From Haliscomenobacter sp038240665 (lineage in GTDB: Bacteria > Bacteroidota > Bacteroidia > Chitinophagales > Saprospiraceae), in NCBI GenBank assembly GCA_038240665.1, contig JBBRGN010000025.1, positions 1 through 27,534 on the forward strand: 27,534 nt of DNA, written 5' to 3'. The position numbers and the translations under genes are program-made. The notes below the pieces were generated by a model. It was not told the DNA's origin. It made no database searches and saw only the letters and a list, made by a program, of their open reading frames with translations. This document shows, in pieces, positions 15,083 through 22,219 of this stretch. Numbering within the stretch: position 1 is the stretch's first letter; the number at the start of each line of letters is the position of its first letter.

Positions 15083-15640
15083 TTATGCTTCGTCGCCAGT
15101 TTCTGTTTCAGGAGTCTCAACGGCTGTTTCTTCAGGAGCTTCCTCAGCAATTGCTGTTGGTACTTCTGCTTCCACTTCCGCTTCCACTTCAACAACAGGA
15201 GCTTCTTCAACTACTGGTACTGGTTTAGCAGGTGCTATACCGGATACACGAGAAAAGAATTCAAGTTTTTCTTGAGCAGTTTTTTCTACACGGATAGCGA
15301 CTTTTGCTTCTTTAGCATCAATCCACTCCTGGTATTTCTCATCAGCTTGTTCCACCGTCATGGCGCCTTTGGAAACACCCCGCATCAAGTGCTTTTTGTA
15401 ATAGATTCCTTTGAATCGCAAAATAGCGCGTACAGTGTCAGAAGGTTGTGCACCTTTCATCACCCATTCAAAAGCTTTGTCGCGATCGATGTCGATCGTG
15501 GCTGGCTTGGTCATTGGGTTGTAGCTACCTAATTGCTCTACAAAACGTCCGTCACGAGGAGAACGAGAATCTGCTACTACAATTTGATAGAATGGACGTT
15601 GTTTCCGTCCCATTCTCTGCAATCTAATTCTAACTGCCAT
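15083..15640 (-). CDS. rpsP: 30S ribosomal protein S16
   Basis: 185 residues. The first 80 are classical S16, a small-subunit assembly protein: MAVRIRLQRMGRKQRPFYQI, VADSRSPRDGRFVEQLGSYNP, then KGAQPSDTVRAILR. A Lys/Glu-rich middle (about 85-140) and a very acidic, Ala/Val/Glu/Thr-rich tail (about 150-185) extend it to twice the E. coli length, as is usual in Bacteroidota. A consensus promoter lies 70 bases upstream and a terminator just downstream, so it is a single-gene transcript. The rimM gene, a common neighbour of rpsP, does not follow it here. Confidence 0.97.
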   Translation of the reverse strand: MAVRIRLQRMGRKQRPFYQIVVADSRSPRDGRFVEQLGSYNPMTKPATIDIDRDKAFEWVMKGAQPSDTVRAILRFKGIYYKKHLMRGVSKGAMTVEQADEKYQEWIDAKEAKVAIRVEKTAQEKLEFFSRVSGIAPAKPVPVVEEAPVVEVEAEVEAEVPTAIAEEAPEETAVETPETETGDEA

Positions 15641-15709
15641 AAATTATTGGCTCTGTTTGGTTTAACCATATCCACTACCTTGAAAATCAAGCATGGACTT
15701 GAACGGGCG

Positions 15710-15741
15710 CAAAGATAGAGCAACTACTGACAATAACCAAA
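15710..15741 (-). promoter_or_regulatory. rpsP promoter, Bacteroidota type
   Basis: On the minus strand TTTG (15741-15738), 20 bases, then TAtcTTTG (15717-15710): an exact match to the TTTG/TAnnTTTG consensus of the primary sigma factor of Bacteroidota. Transcription should start near 15705, giving a leader of about 65 bases before the rpsP ATG. Confidence 0.75.
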
Positions 15742-15791
15742 TTATTTTTCGCCCTACGCCTTGGCTTAGTTTGGCATTGCTACTAAAATTA

Positions 15792-15977
15792 CTACCGATG
15801 AGGATGTTGAACCACTTTGGTTTCATCGGTTCGGTACACTCCAGGAAGGCCCAGTTTTGCTAGAATAAAGTACAGAATAATGATAATGGCAACCGCAAAA
15901 AAGAATTTCTCTACTGGCGTCATTAGCTTCTTGGGCTTTTCTGCAGCTTGGTGTTGAGGCGCGTGCTTCCTTGACAT
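15792..15977 (-). CDS. small single-pass membrane protein
   Basis: 61 residues when started at MSRKHAPQ (15977); an in-frame upstream ATG at 16025 would add 16 residues but leave a leader of only about 20 bases from the likely promoter. A basic N-terminus (KKLMTPVEKF) precedes one membrane helix (FFFAVAIIIILYFILAKLGL) and a short polar tail rich in His and charge (DETKVVQHPHR). Positive-inside suggests the N-terminus is cytoplasmic. No family recognised. It sits alone between rpsP and a MarR-like regulator. Confidence 0.6.
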   Translation of the reverse strand: MSRKHAPQHQAAEKPKKLMTPVEKFFFAVAIIIILYFILAKLGLPGVYRTDETKVVQHPHR

Positions 15978-16050
15978 GTCAACAATTTTCCTAGTTTTAA
16001 CATCTTCTATATAATTGAAAAACAAACCAATGCCTTGTTTTCAATCCATA

Positions 16051-16058
16051 CAAAGATA
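16051..16058 (-). promoter_or_regulatory. candidate -7 element for the small membrane protein
   Basis: CAAAGATA, read on the minus strand as TAtcTTTG, the same -7 element as at rpsP. No TTG lies at the standard 19-20 spacing; the nearest CAAA (16072-16075) leaves 13 bases, so the -33 part is weak. Confidence 0.45.
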
Positions 16059-16068
16059 GAGACCTTCT

Positions 16069-16734
16069 TTACAAATTGGAAAAAAATCGATCTATTCTAG
16101 ACAGTAGTACAATGAAATTTTGTTTTTCCTCGAGCGATAAAATCGGGTACATCTTAGGAAGCATTGCGACTACTTGCTGGCGTTTTTCATTTAAAATAGC
16201 CTGGCCTTTTGGCAGCAAACTGATCCGCTTGCTGCGCTTGTCTTCTGTATCCTGTTCTTCTGAGATAAAATCCTTTTCAATCAAATTCTTCATCATCGCC
16301 GTAGCCGTTGTCGTTTCTACCATAATTTCGTGAATTACCTCAACTTTGCGGGGGTTATTGCGGGCTTCAACGCAGGCTAAAATTCGATAATCGGTATAAG
16401 AAATAGGAGATTGAAAAAAAATCGGTTTCATCTGCAATTCCAACGACCTTGCTAAGCGTAACAATAAGATATTTATTACAGCCTCCGTTGGAATATTTGC
16501 AATTTTTTTGAGTTGATCGCTAAAAACAGCTTGATCGGTATTAGATTTTGTTAATAACCATATTGCAAATTGATCCAAGGATTTATTTTCATTTTTTTCT
16601 TGTTCAAAATCCTGCCATAAATTGATCAAGTTTATCAGTTGTCCATATTGGCCACCTTTATCATTCATCTTCTGTACTTTAACTCTTTCTAAAAAAACCG
16701 CCGATTGAGGATTGCTTTGATACCAAATTTTCAA
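16069..16734 (-). CDS. MarR-like winged-helix transcriptional regulator
   Basis: 221 residues; an alternative ATG at 16668 would remove 22. The C-terminal 140 residues follow the MarR plan: a helix (ISYTDYRILACVEAR), the recognition helix (TTTATAMMKNLIEKDFI), the beta wing with the acidic-basic signature (EEQDTEDKRSKRISLLPKGQ) and a dimerisation helix at the end. The N-terminal 75 residues add a helical segment longer than usual. Its target and ligand cannot be read from sequence; no palindromic operator stands out in the 358-base upstream gap. Confidence 0.75.
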   Translation of the reverse strand: MKIWYQSNPQSAVFLERVKVQKMNDKGGQYGQLINLINLWQDFEQEKNENKSLDQFAIWLLTKSNTDQAVFSDQLKKIANIPTEAVINILLLRLARSLELQMKPIFFQSPISYTDYRILACVEARNNPRKVEVIHEIMVETTTATAMMKNLIEKDFISEEQDTEDKRSKRISLLPKGQAILNEKRQQVVAMLPKMYPILSLEEKQNFIVLLSRIDRFFSNL

Positions 16735-17092
16735 ATAGAATGAAGGCTAACCCCTATGCCGTGAATCAATGGATTTTGTACCTGTTGGTCTAAATATTCA
16801 ATAGTCAACTTTGGGGAAAAACGCTTTTAGAACCAGCCATACTTTGATCAGTAACTCATTAGGCAGCAGAAAGCGTATTTGTTTTATTGGAGAAACATTT
16901 TGGTTGGTTTTCGTAACACTTGGTTGAGTTGCAGTTATAGAGCTTCAATCCCGCCAAATGTTTCGAATCCAATGCAATAACTAGAATTTTTACAAAATTA
17001 TTGAAGAAAACTAAAAATATTTGAGTTGAGTTGGCACGACAGGAGCGCTTGACCGCAAAAAACAATCAGCCCCCTGTTGCCCCAACGCTCAT
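16735..17092. other. intergenic region, no supported feature
   Basis: 358 bases between the MarR-like gene and the end of the phosphoesterase gene. A 68-codon minus-strand reading frame at 16859-17065 has biased, low-complexity content and no family resemblance, so I do not call it. No strong hairpin or consensus promoter is visible. Confidence 0.4.
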
Positions 17093-17959
17093 TTATTTTG
17101 TTGCCGACCTTATTATATGATCAAACAGCTCTTGCGGACTCCGACCAGCATCCATTTCATCTTCTTCATCGTTCGGAGCTTGGGCATCTCCCTTTAATTT
17201 AACGGAAGTGAATTCGTAATCCGATTCTTTGTATTCATAGATCGACCATTGATCGTCCTCAAATTCTAGCGCAGTAAGGCTTTCTACCCAATCGCCTGAA
17301 TTCATATAAGTTACATTTTTTCCTTTGGCTTGGGTAGCACGAATTTGAGCGCGATGAATGTGCCCGCAAACAACATAATCATGGCCTTGTTCGGCGGCAA
17401 GGTCAATTGCCGTATTTTCGAAATCGCTGACAAACTTGACCGCTTCTTTTACGCTGTATTTGATTTTTTGAGCAAAGGACATCCTGGACCATCCAAAAGC
17501 GGATCTGATGTTGTTGATCAAGCGATTCAATACAATCAAGTAATCATATCCTTTACCACCCAATTTTGAGATCCATGGTGAATACTTGATGAACATGTCA
17601 AAGATGTCTCCATGAAAAATCCAGTAAGATGCACCTTTTATCTGCAACACCAGGTTGTCGCGCAGGTGAATGTTTCCGGAGGAAAAATCGGAGTATCTAC
17701 GCAAGGCATCATCATGATTCCCAGTGATGTAGTAGACTTTTGTGCCTTTGGCGGCCATCCGTAAAATGCGGTTGATGACCAACATGTGCTCGCGGGGGAA
17801 ATAATTTTTACGGAACTGCCACATATCAATAAAGTCTCCGTTTAAAATGAGAGTACCTGTTTTGATGTTTTTGAGGTAAGTCAAAAGTTCTTTGGCATGG
17901 CAGCCATAAGTTCCTAAATGGACATCAGAAATGATGACAATGTCAAGTTCTCGTTTCAT
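17093..17959 (-). CDS. calcineurin-like metallophosphoesterase, LpxH-like (UDP-2,3-diacylglucosamine hydrolase family)
   Basis: 288 residues. Metal-binding motifs are complete and in order: ISDVHLG (Asp12, His14), LNGDFIDMW (Asp42), TGNHDD (Asn81, His82), WIFHGD (about 115) and CGHIHRA (about 197-202). The arrangement matches the COG2908/LpxH-type group that splits UDP-2,3-diacylglucosamine in lipid A synthesis, at the inner face of the membrane. The insert with aromatic and basic residues (FIKYSPWISKLGGKGYDYL) fits a substrate cap. The C-terminal 30 residues are acidic (DEEDEMD). Specificity between LpxH and related phosphoesterases cannot be settled by eye. Confidence 0.85.
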   Translation of the reverse strand: MKRELDIVIISDVHLGTYGCHAKELLTYLKNIKTGTLILNGDFIDMWQFRKNYFPREHMLVINRILRMAAKGTKVYYITGNHDDALRRYSDFSSGNIHLRDNLVLQIKGASYWIFHGDIFDMFIKYSPWISKLGGKGYDYLIVLNRLINNIRSAFGWSRMSFAQKIKYSVKEAVKFVSDFENTAIDLAAEQGHDYVVCGHIHRAQIRATQAKGKNVTYMNSGDWVESLTALEFEDDQWSIYEYKESDYEFTSVKLKGDAQAPNDEEDEMDAGRSPQELFDHIIRSATK

Positions 17960-18112
17960 GATTTTACAGCAGGTCGTCAGATCTTTACTAAATATTTAAG
18001 CAAATATCTGATCTGTATGTAAATTGGAAATGAAGAACTTATTATTAAATGGTTAAAAAAAATTACCTGGAGTAAACAAATAACCAAAGCTTAAATATTG
18101 TCCCATTCTTTA

Positions 18113-18574
18113 TCACCTCGAACTTTCTGCTTTTACCCCTAGCTTTTGATTGGCGTTTTTATCAACTGGAACCAAAATTCGGTTAAACTGGGGCGATTTA
18201 TTGTCTATAGGTGCCAATACAAGGGTATCACCGGAGTAACTAATGATCTTGGAAATTTGCGGGTGATCGCTTAGTTTGAAAACCAGTTGACTGCCGTTGC
18301 TGCGTACTTGCCAGCTTCCTTCTTGAATGCTAGAGTCCAAGGAAAACTGTAAGGTGCCATTGCTTCGAAAATCTAGTTCGGCATTTTCTAGCCCCATCAA
18401 AAGGCTATCAAAGTAATTGTGGCCATTCGGATTTTCGGTTGTAGAGATGTTTTTGCGCCGCATGGTGTCAATGTCGTAGCGCCATTTACCTACCAAATGC
18501 TGAGCTACCTCACTTTGCTGACATCCCATGCTGAGTATGCCGATCAGGAAAAATAATACCTGCTTTTTTACCAT
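18113..18574 (-). CDS. small lipocalin-like lipoprotein
   Basis: 153 residues. The signal ends ILSMGC (lipobox, Cys18). A short segment LVGKWRYD near the mature N-terminus, followed by alternating strands (AELDFRSNGTLQFSLD, GSWQVRSNGSQLVFKL), is typical of the lipocalin-like/DUF4923-type small lipoproteins of Bacteroidota ('G.W......f..dGt..f', then 'G.W....'). It probably sits in the periplasm or on the surface. It lies 83 bases downstream of the AraC gene on the same strand and may be co-transcribed with it. Function unknown. Confidence 0.7.
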   Translation of the reverse strand: MVKKQVLFFLIGILSMGCQQSEVAQHLVGKWRYDIDTMRRKNISTTENPNGHNYFDSLLMGLENAELDFRSNGTLQFSLDSSIQEGSWQVRSNGSQLVFKLSDHPQISKIISYSGDTLVLAPIDNKSPQFNRILVPVDKNANQKLGVKAESSR

Positions 18575-18657
18575 TTCTTAATGAGGATTTTTTAAAGTAT
18601 TGACAAAAACTTGTCCTGTATTGAATTATCCATTTTCAAAGAGAAACGCCAGCTAAT

Positions 18658-19521
18658 TTATTCCACGATACTGCGCAAGTTGTTGCGGAATTCGCGCGGG
18701 CTAGCGCCAGTTACAAATCGAAATTGTTTGTTGAAGTGGGAAAGGTTATTGAACCCACTTTCGAAACTCACATCTGCAATGCTGTGTTTATCATCAGAGA
18801 GTAGGCGACAAGCATGTGCAATCCGTACTTCATTGACAAACTGGGTGAATGTTTTTCCCGTCAATCGTTTAAAATAGCGGCAAAAAGCTGGTTCCGTCAT
18901 ATTTACTTTCCCGGCAATCTCTTCTAACTTGATCTCTTTCTGAAAGTTTTCTCCCACAAATTCATACACCTCCTGTACCCTACCTACATGCTGAGAATTG
19001 ACTTCAAATGCAAAACCGTCAGCATTCAATAAGGTGGAGTCCTCAGTACGTGCCAGTGTTTTCAAAACGCGCAATAGCCCCATCAAGCGTTCAAATGGCT
19101 CTTCATGGATGAGCGCTCTTAATTGTTCGCCTGCCCATGCTTTGGTCTGTCCACTAAAAATCAGCCCTTTGCGCGAACGCTCGAACAAATGATGGATGTC
19201 CTGCATCTCTGGAACATTTAAAAACTCTTTGCCCAGAAAGTCCTCTTTCATTTGCACCACCACCTCAACCTGTTCGTCAAAATGGCCTTCAGTAAATCCT
19301 AAATGGGGTAAATTAGGTCCCAGAAAGATAAGGTCGCCCTCATCGTAGTAGGATATATGATTAGCGATGTGACGTTTACCTCGCCCTTTAGATATATAAA
19401 CGATTTCGTATTCTGGGTGAAAATGCCAAAAAGGTTTGCTAACCGGTGTTAGGCCCGTAAATTCCCGAATGGTAAATGAGCTGCCAAATACCGGGTCGAT
19501 CCTTTCAAGAAGTGGTTTCAT
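18658..19521 (-). CDS. AraC-family transcriptional regulator with cupin sensor
   Basis: 287 residues. The N-terminal cupin-like domain (about 15-95) shows FWHFHPEYEIVYI, GDLIFLGPNLPH. The C-terminal AraC domain (about 190-284) has two helix-turn-helix units: KLEEIAGKVNMTEPAFCRYF and SIADVSFESGFNNLSHFNKQF, followed by GASPREFR. This is a standard carbohydrate/catabolic-type AraC activator. It is transcribed divergently from the phosphonate-catabolism pair starting at 19791, with a 269-base gap, so control of that pair is a reasonable inference. Confidence 0.9.
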   Translation of the reverse strand: MKPLLERIDPVFGSSFTIREFTGLTPVSKPFWHFHPEYEIVYISKGRGKRHIANHISYYDEGDLIFLGPNLPHLGFTEGHFDEQVEVVVQMKEDFLGKEFLNVPEMQDIHHLFERSRKGLIFSGQTKAWAGEQLRALIHEEPFERLMGLLRVLKTLARTEDSTLLNADGFAFEVNSQHVGRVQEVYEFVGENFQKEIKLEEIAGKVNMTEPAFCRYFKRLTGKTFTQFVNEVRIAHACRLLSDDKHSIADVSFESGFNNLSHFNKQFRFVTGASPREFRNNLRSIVE

Positions 19522-19538
19522 GCGCTTTTGAACCTCAT

Positions 19539-19576
19539 TTAACTTGAAAAACTAAATAAATGAACTATTAAGTTAA
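19539..19576. promoter_or_regulatory. inverted repeat in AraC/phosphonate divergent gap
   Basis: TTAACTT (19539-19545) and AAGTTAA (19570-19576) form a perfect inverted repeat 18 bases upstream of the AraC start, amid further GTTCAA/TTGAAC-like words to about 19610. It is a plausible AraC-type operator. The plus-strand -7 candidate TAatTTTG at 19752-19759 lacks a -33 at standard distance, as expected for an activator-dependent promoter. Confidence 0.35.
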
Positions 19577-19790
19577 AATAACACCACTTGCCTTGATAAA
19601 AGTTCAATTTTAAGACGAACAAGTTTTTTTGAGTCACAAAAAACCGCTCCATTACTTCAAAATCAGCTTGTGTTAAATTAATTTTGATTATTTGTAAAAA
19701 AAATTAACCTAAATTTTTCATGCTTGACAAAACCAATTCTGTTTTTGCGACTAATTTTGCAAAATCTTTTGATCTAATTCATCCTCTAGA

Positions 19791-20957
19791 ATGATAAAAA
19801 CTGCTGATCTCGTTGTCGTTGGCGCTGGAATGTTGGGTACAGCTCACGCTTATCATGCGTTAAAAATGGGTTACGCGGTAACTTTATTGGAAAAGGACAA
19901 TGCGCCGCAAGAAGCAACTGTTCGCAATTTTGGCCAAATTGTTCCTTCGGGCATGCCAAGCGGAAAATGGCAGGAATATGGCATGCAAAGTTTGAGGTTT
20001 TATCAAGAAATCCACCATGATTTCGATATTGCCATCCGCAACAATGGTTCTTACTATATTGCTTCCAACAATCAAGAAATCCAGTTGATTGAGGAACTTT
20101 ATGACAAGCAAACAAAAACAGGGTATACTGCCCAGCTATTGACCACCGCTGAATGCTTGGATCGTTTTCCTACGCTAAAAAAAGACTATTGCCGGGGCGC
20201 TCTTTATTTTTCAAAGGAGCTTTCTGCCGAACCGCGTCAAACGATTCATCGAATCATCCAGTATTTGCAACACAAATTTCCCAATTTTACTTATTGCCCC
20301 AATACAGCGGTGATCGCTTGTAGCAGCGATCAAGGTCGAGCTACCATTGAAACGGCAACGGGTACAAAATATCTTGCAGAGCAGATCATCATTTGTTCGG
20401 GTCGGGAATTTAAATTGCTCTACCCAGAGGTATTTGCGGCAAGCGACATCGAAGTATCGCGGTTACAAATGATGCAAACCTTCCCTTTGCCACAGGTTGT
20501 GCTTCCGGGGAATATTCTTACCGGGCTCACCATCCGGCGTTATGAAAGCTTTCAAGAATGCCCATCTTATAGCGCTCTTGATAATTCCGATTACGACCCA
20601 GCATTTATTGCTAACGGCATACATATCCTGTTCAAACAAGCCTTGGATGGCTCTATCATTGTGGGCGATTCTCATGCCTATGCGCCAGTCAACAGCAGCG
20701 ATGCCGTAGGGTTTGATATTGATACAGCCGTCAATGAATTGATGCTTCGAGAAGCAGCACGCATCATTGAGCTTCCTGATTGGCGGATGCAGACTTACTG
20801 GAACGGGTATTATGCCCAAATGAAAAATGGTGATATCCTTCACCACGCCATCGACGATCACATTCAGATCATAACGGGTATTGGCGGAAAAGGGATGACA
20901 ACCAGTCTGGGATTTGCTGCTGATAGCATCCAGCGCACATTTAATAAAAACGCCTAA
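19791..20957 (+). CDS. FAD-dependent oxidoreductase, TIGR03364 (phosphonate-linked) type
   Basis: 388 residues, cytoplasmic. The N-terminus has the dinucleotide-binding fold (VVVGAGMLGT, Gly11-x-Gly13-xx-Gly16, acidic Glu34 at the end of strand 2), as in DAO-type amine oxidases. The family segment after it (EATVRNFGQIVPSGMPSGKW) and the C-terminal GIGGKGMTTSLGFA fit TIGR03364 oxidoreductases, which occur next to PhnX-like hydrolases. Members of this group have been linked to oxidation of 2-aminoethylphosphonate or its N-methyl derivative to phosphonoacetaldehyde (from memory). The next gene, a PhnX-like hydrolase, would split that product. Likely regulator: the divergent AraC. Confidence 0.8.
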   Translation: MIKTADLVVVGAGMLGTAHAYHALKMGYAVTLLEKDNAPQEATVRNFGQIVPSGMPSGKWQEYGMQSLRFYQEIHHDFDIAIRNNGSYYIASNNQEIQLIEELYDKQTKTGYTAQLLTTAECLDRFPTLKKDYCRGALYFSKELSAEPRQTIHRIIQYLQHKFPNFTYCPNTAVIACSSDQGRATIETATGTKYLAEQIIICSGREFKLLYPEVFAASDIEVSRLQMMQTFPLPQVVLPGNILTGLTIRRYESFQECPSYSALDNSDYDPAFIANGIHILFKQALDGSIIVGDSHAYAPVNSSDAVGFDIDTAVNELMLREAARIIELPDWRMQTYWNGYYAQMKNGDILHHAIDDHIQIITGIGGKGMTTSLGFAADSIQRTFNKNA

Positions 20958-21049
20958 CACCTGGAAAATGCTCCGGTTGTTGCAAAAGATAGCACAAGGT
21001 TGTTTGAAACATGAGATTCTTTTTCATTTTAAGGTAAAAAAACAAGACG

Positions 21050-21784
21050 ATGGTTACCCGATTAGGTTTGGTAGTAATGGACATGGCTGGAACGACAGTA
21101 CAAGATTTGCACGAAGTTGAAATGTGTTTTGCGGAAGCGTCAAAACGCTCTGGATTATTGGCCTCCGAGGAAGAAATTCTAGCGATTCAAGGATGGTCCA
21201 AACGTTATGTTTTTGAACTATTTTGGGAACGCCAGCTAGGTAATCGGGGCGATGAATGGTTTGAACGTGTAGAGCATTCTTTTCAAACTTTTCGGGAAGT
21301 ATTGGAACACCACTATCTCACCCAGCCTGTTTTACCTACCGAAGGAACTTTGGAAGTATTCGATTTTTTACGCAAACACCAAGTCAAAATCGCTTTAACT
21401 ACTGGGTTCTATCGCAAAGTAACTGATATCATCCTTGATCGTTTGGGCTGGATGAAGGATCTTAATGCCGAATATTTGGGAGGCTCCGAAGCGATTATTG
21501 ATTTTTCAATATCCGGCGATCAGGTAGCACAAGGCAGACCTGCACCTTATATGATTTACCATGCAATGGAAAAATTGGGGATCACCGACATCAAACAGGT
21601 GATTACCATCGGTGACACACCTTCTGATATTCAGGCAGGGCATAATGCTGGCGCCTTATTTACACTTGCGGTAGCCAACGGCACCCACCCCGTTGAAAAA
21701 CTACTGCCGTATAACCCTGATTCAATGTTAGGAAATTTAGGAGATTTGATTAATTTTGTACAGAAGAAGGGGTTGGTCGACTAA
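21050..21784 (+). CDS. phosphonatase-like HAD hydrolase (PhnX-like, TIGR03351 type)
   Basis: 244 residues. HAD motif I is VVMDMAGTTV (nucleophile Asp11, with Ala-Gly-Thr-Thr as in phosphonatases). Motif II is LTTGF. Motif IV is TIGDTPSDIQAGHNAG. In the cap, GWSK (Lys51) may align with the Schiff-base lysine of true phosphonoacetaldehyde hydrolase. It would convert phosphonoacetaldehyde to acetaldehyde and phosphate. It starts 92 bases after the oxidoreductase stop on the same strand, so co-transcription is likely. A plain phosphatase role for the PhnX-like subgroup remains possible. Confidence 0.82.
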   Translation: MVTRLGLVVMDMAGTTVQDLHEVEMCFAEASKRSGLLASEEEILAIQGWSKRYVFELFWERQLGNRGDEWFERVEHSFQTFREVLEHHYLTQPVLPTEGTLEVFDFLRKHQVKIALTTGFYRKVTDIILDRLGWMKDLNAEYLGGSEAIIDFSISGDQVAQGRPAPYMIYHAMEKLGITDIKQVITIGDTPSDIQAGHNAGALFTLAVANGTHPVEKLLPYNPDSMLGNLGDLINFVQKKGLVD

Positions 21785-21966
21785 TTTCTGCTAATTTATT
21801 TAGTTACTCTTTTTTAACTAAAAGTCAAAAAAGATGCTGAATATGAACTATTTATTAAGGTTTTACTCTGCTTAGAAGCACGTTTTTAAAAAAAATGCAA
21901 CTTTAAGTAAATTTTTTTGCCAGAATAAGCGGTATTTTTCATCGAACAATTTATCTTTGACCTGTA

Positions 21967-21997
21967 TTGAATATCTTAGTTATTTGTATTAAATTTG
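21967..21997 (+). promoter_or_regulatory. candidate promoter of an unannotated transcript
   Basis: TTG (21967-21969), 20 bases, TAaaTTTG (21990-21997): a good match to the Bacteroidota consensus. The predicted start near 22003 is 139 bases before the end of a strong terminator, with no coding frame between. Confidence 0.5.
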
Positions 21998-22002
21998 GAT
22001 TG

Positions 22003-22144
22003 TGTTTACAGAATTCAATTTTCTTTACAAAAGTTAGTTTTGGCAAGAACCATTTCCAAAGCCGCCTTTTGGCAAAAGAGCATTAACTGGGGTTTAGTTT
22101 TACTTAGGGCCGGAGGTCTCCTTTAATCCTCCGGTCTTTTTTTT
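22003..22144 (+). ncRNA. candidate small RNA
   Basis: About 140 bases bounded by a consensus promoter and a U8 terminator. Internally CTTTTGGCAAAAG can fold on itself, AGTTA and TAACT can pair across it, and GGC/GCC words frame the middle. No known RNA family recognised. The alternative is that the terminator ends a long 3' untranslated region of the phosphonate operon. Confidence 0.4.
22108..22144 (+). terminator. Rho-independent terminator
   Basis: CCGGAGG (22110-22116) pairs with CCTCCGG (22128-22134), extended by a G-U and a G-C pair to nine base pairs, with an 11-base loop and eight T following (22137-22144). It is directional to the plus strand. Confidence 0.85.
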
Positions 22145-22162
22145 ATTTTCAATTTTCACCGC

Positions 22163-22192
22163 TTGTTTTTTTGCATTTCTCATCTATATTTT
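22163..22192 (+). promoter_or_regulatory. promoter of the 5'-nucleotidase gene
   Basis: TTG (22163-22165), 19 bases, TAtaTTTt (22185-22192), one base off consensus. Transcription from about 22198 leaves 22 bases before the ATG at 22220 and rules against the in-frame ATG at 22163. Confidence 0.55.
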
Positions 22193-22219
22193 AAAAAATT
22201 CAATTCCAAACTTAACGCA

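Larger units (their letters stand above)
21785..22219. other. 435-base intergenic region with candidate promoter-terminator unit
   Basis: No ORF. It holds a plus-strand promoter candidate (21967-21997), a strong terminator (22108-22144) and the 5'-nucleotidase promoter (22163-22192). Bases 21785-21960 show only AT-rich sequence, including a TAtcTTTG word at 21952-21959 without a -33 partner. Confidence 0.55.

Noticed and set aside
14878..15210. 110-codon minus-strand frame overlapping rpsP
   Set aside because: It is the out-of-frame shadow of the acidic S16 tail (Lys/Leu repeats) and runs through the rpsP terminator.
16859..17065. 68-codon minus-strand frame
   Set aside because: Biased composition, no ribosome binding site or recognisable domain, and lies in an AT-rich gap.
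22163..22219. Longer start for the 5'-nucleotidase
   Set aside because: The added residues precede a full lipoprotein signal, and the predicted promoter overlaps them.
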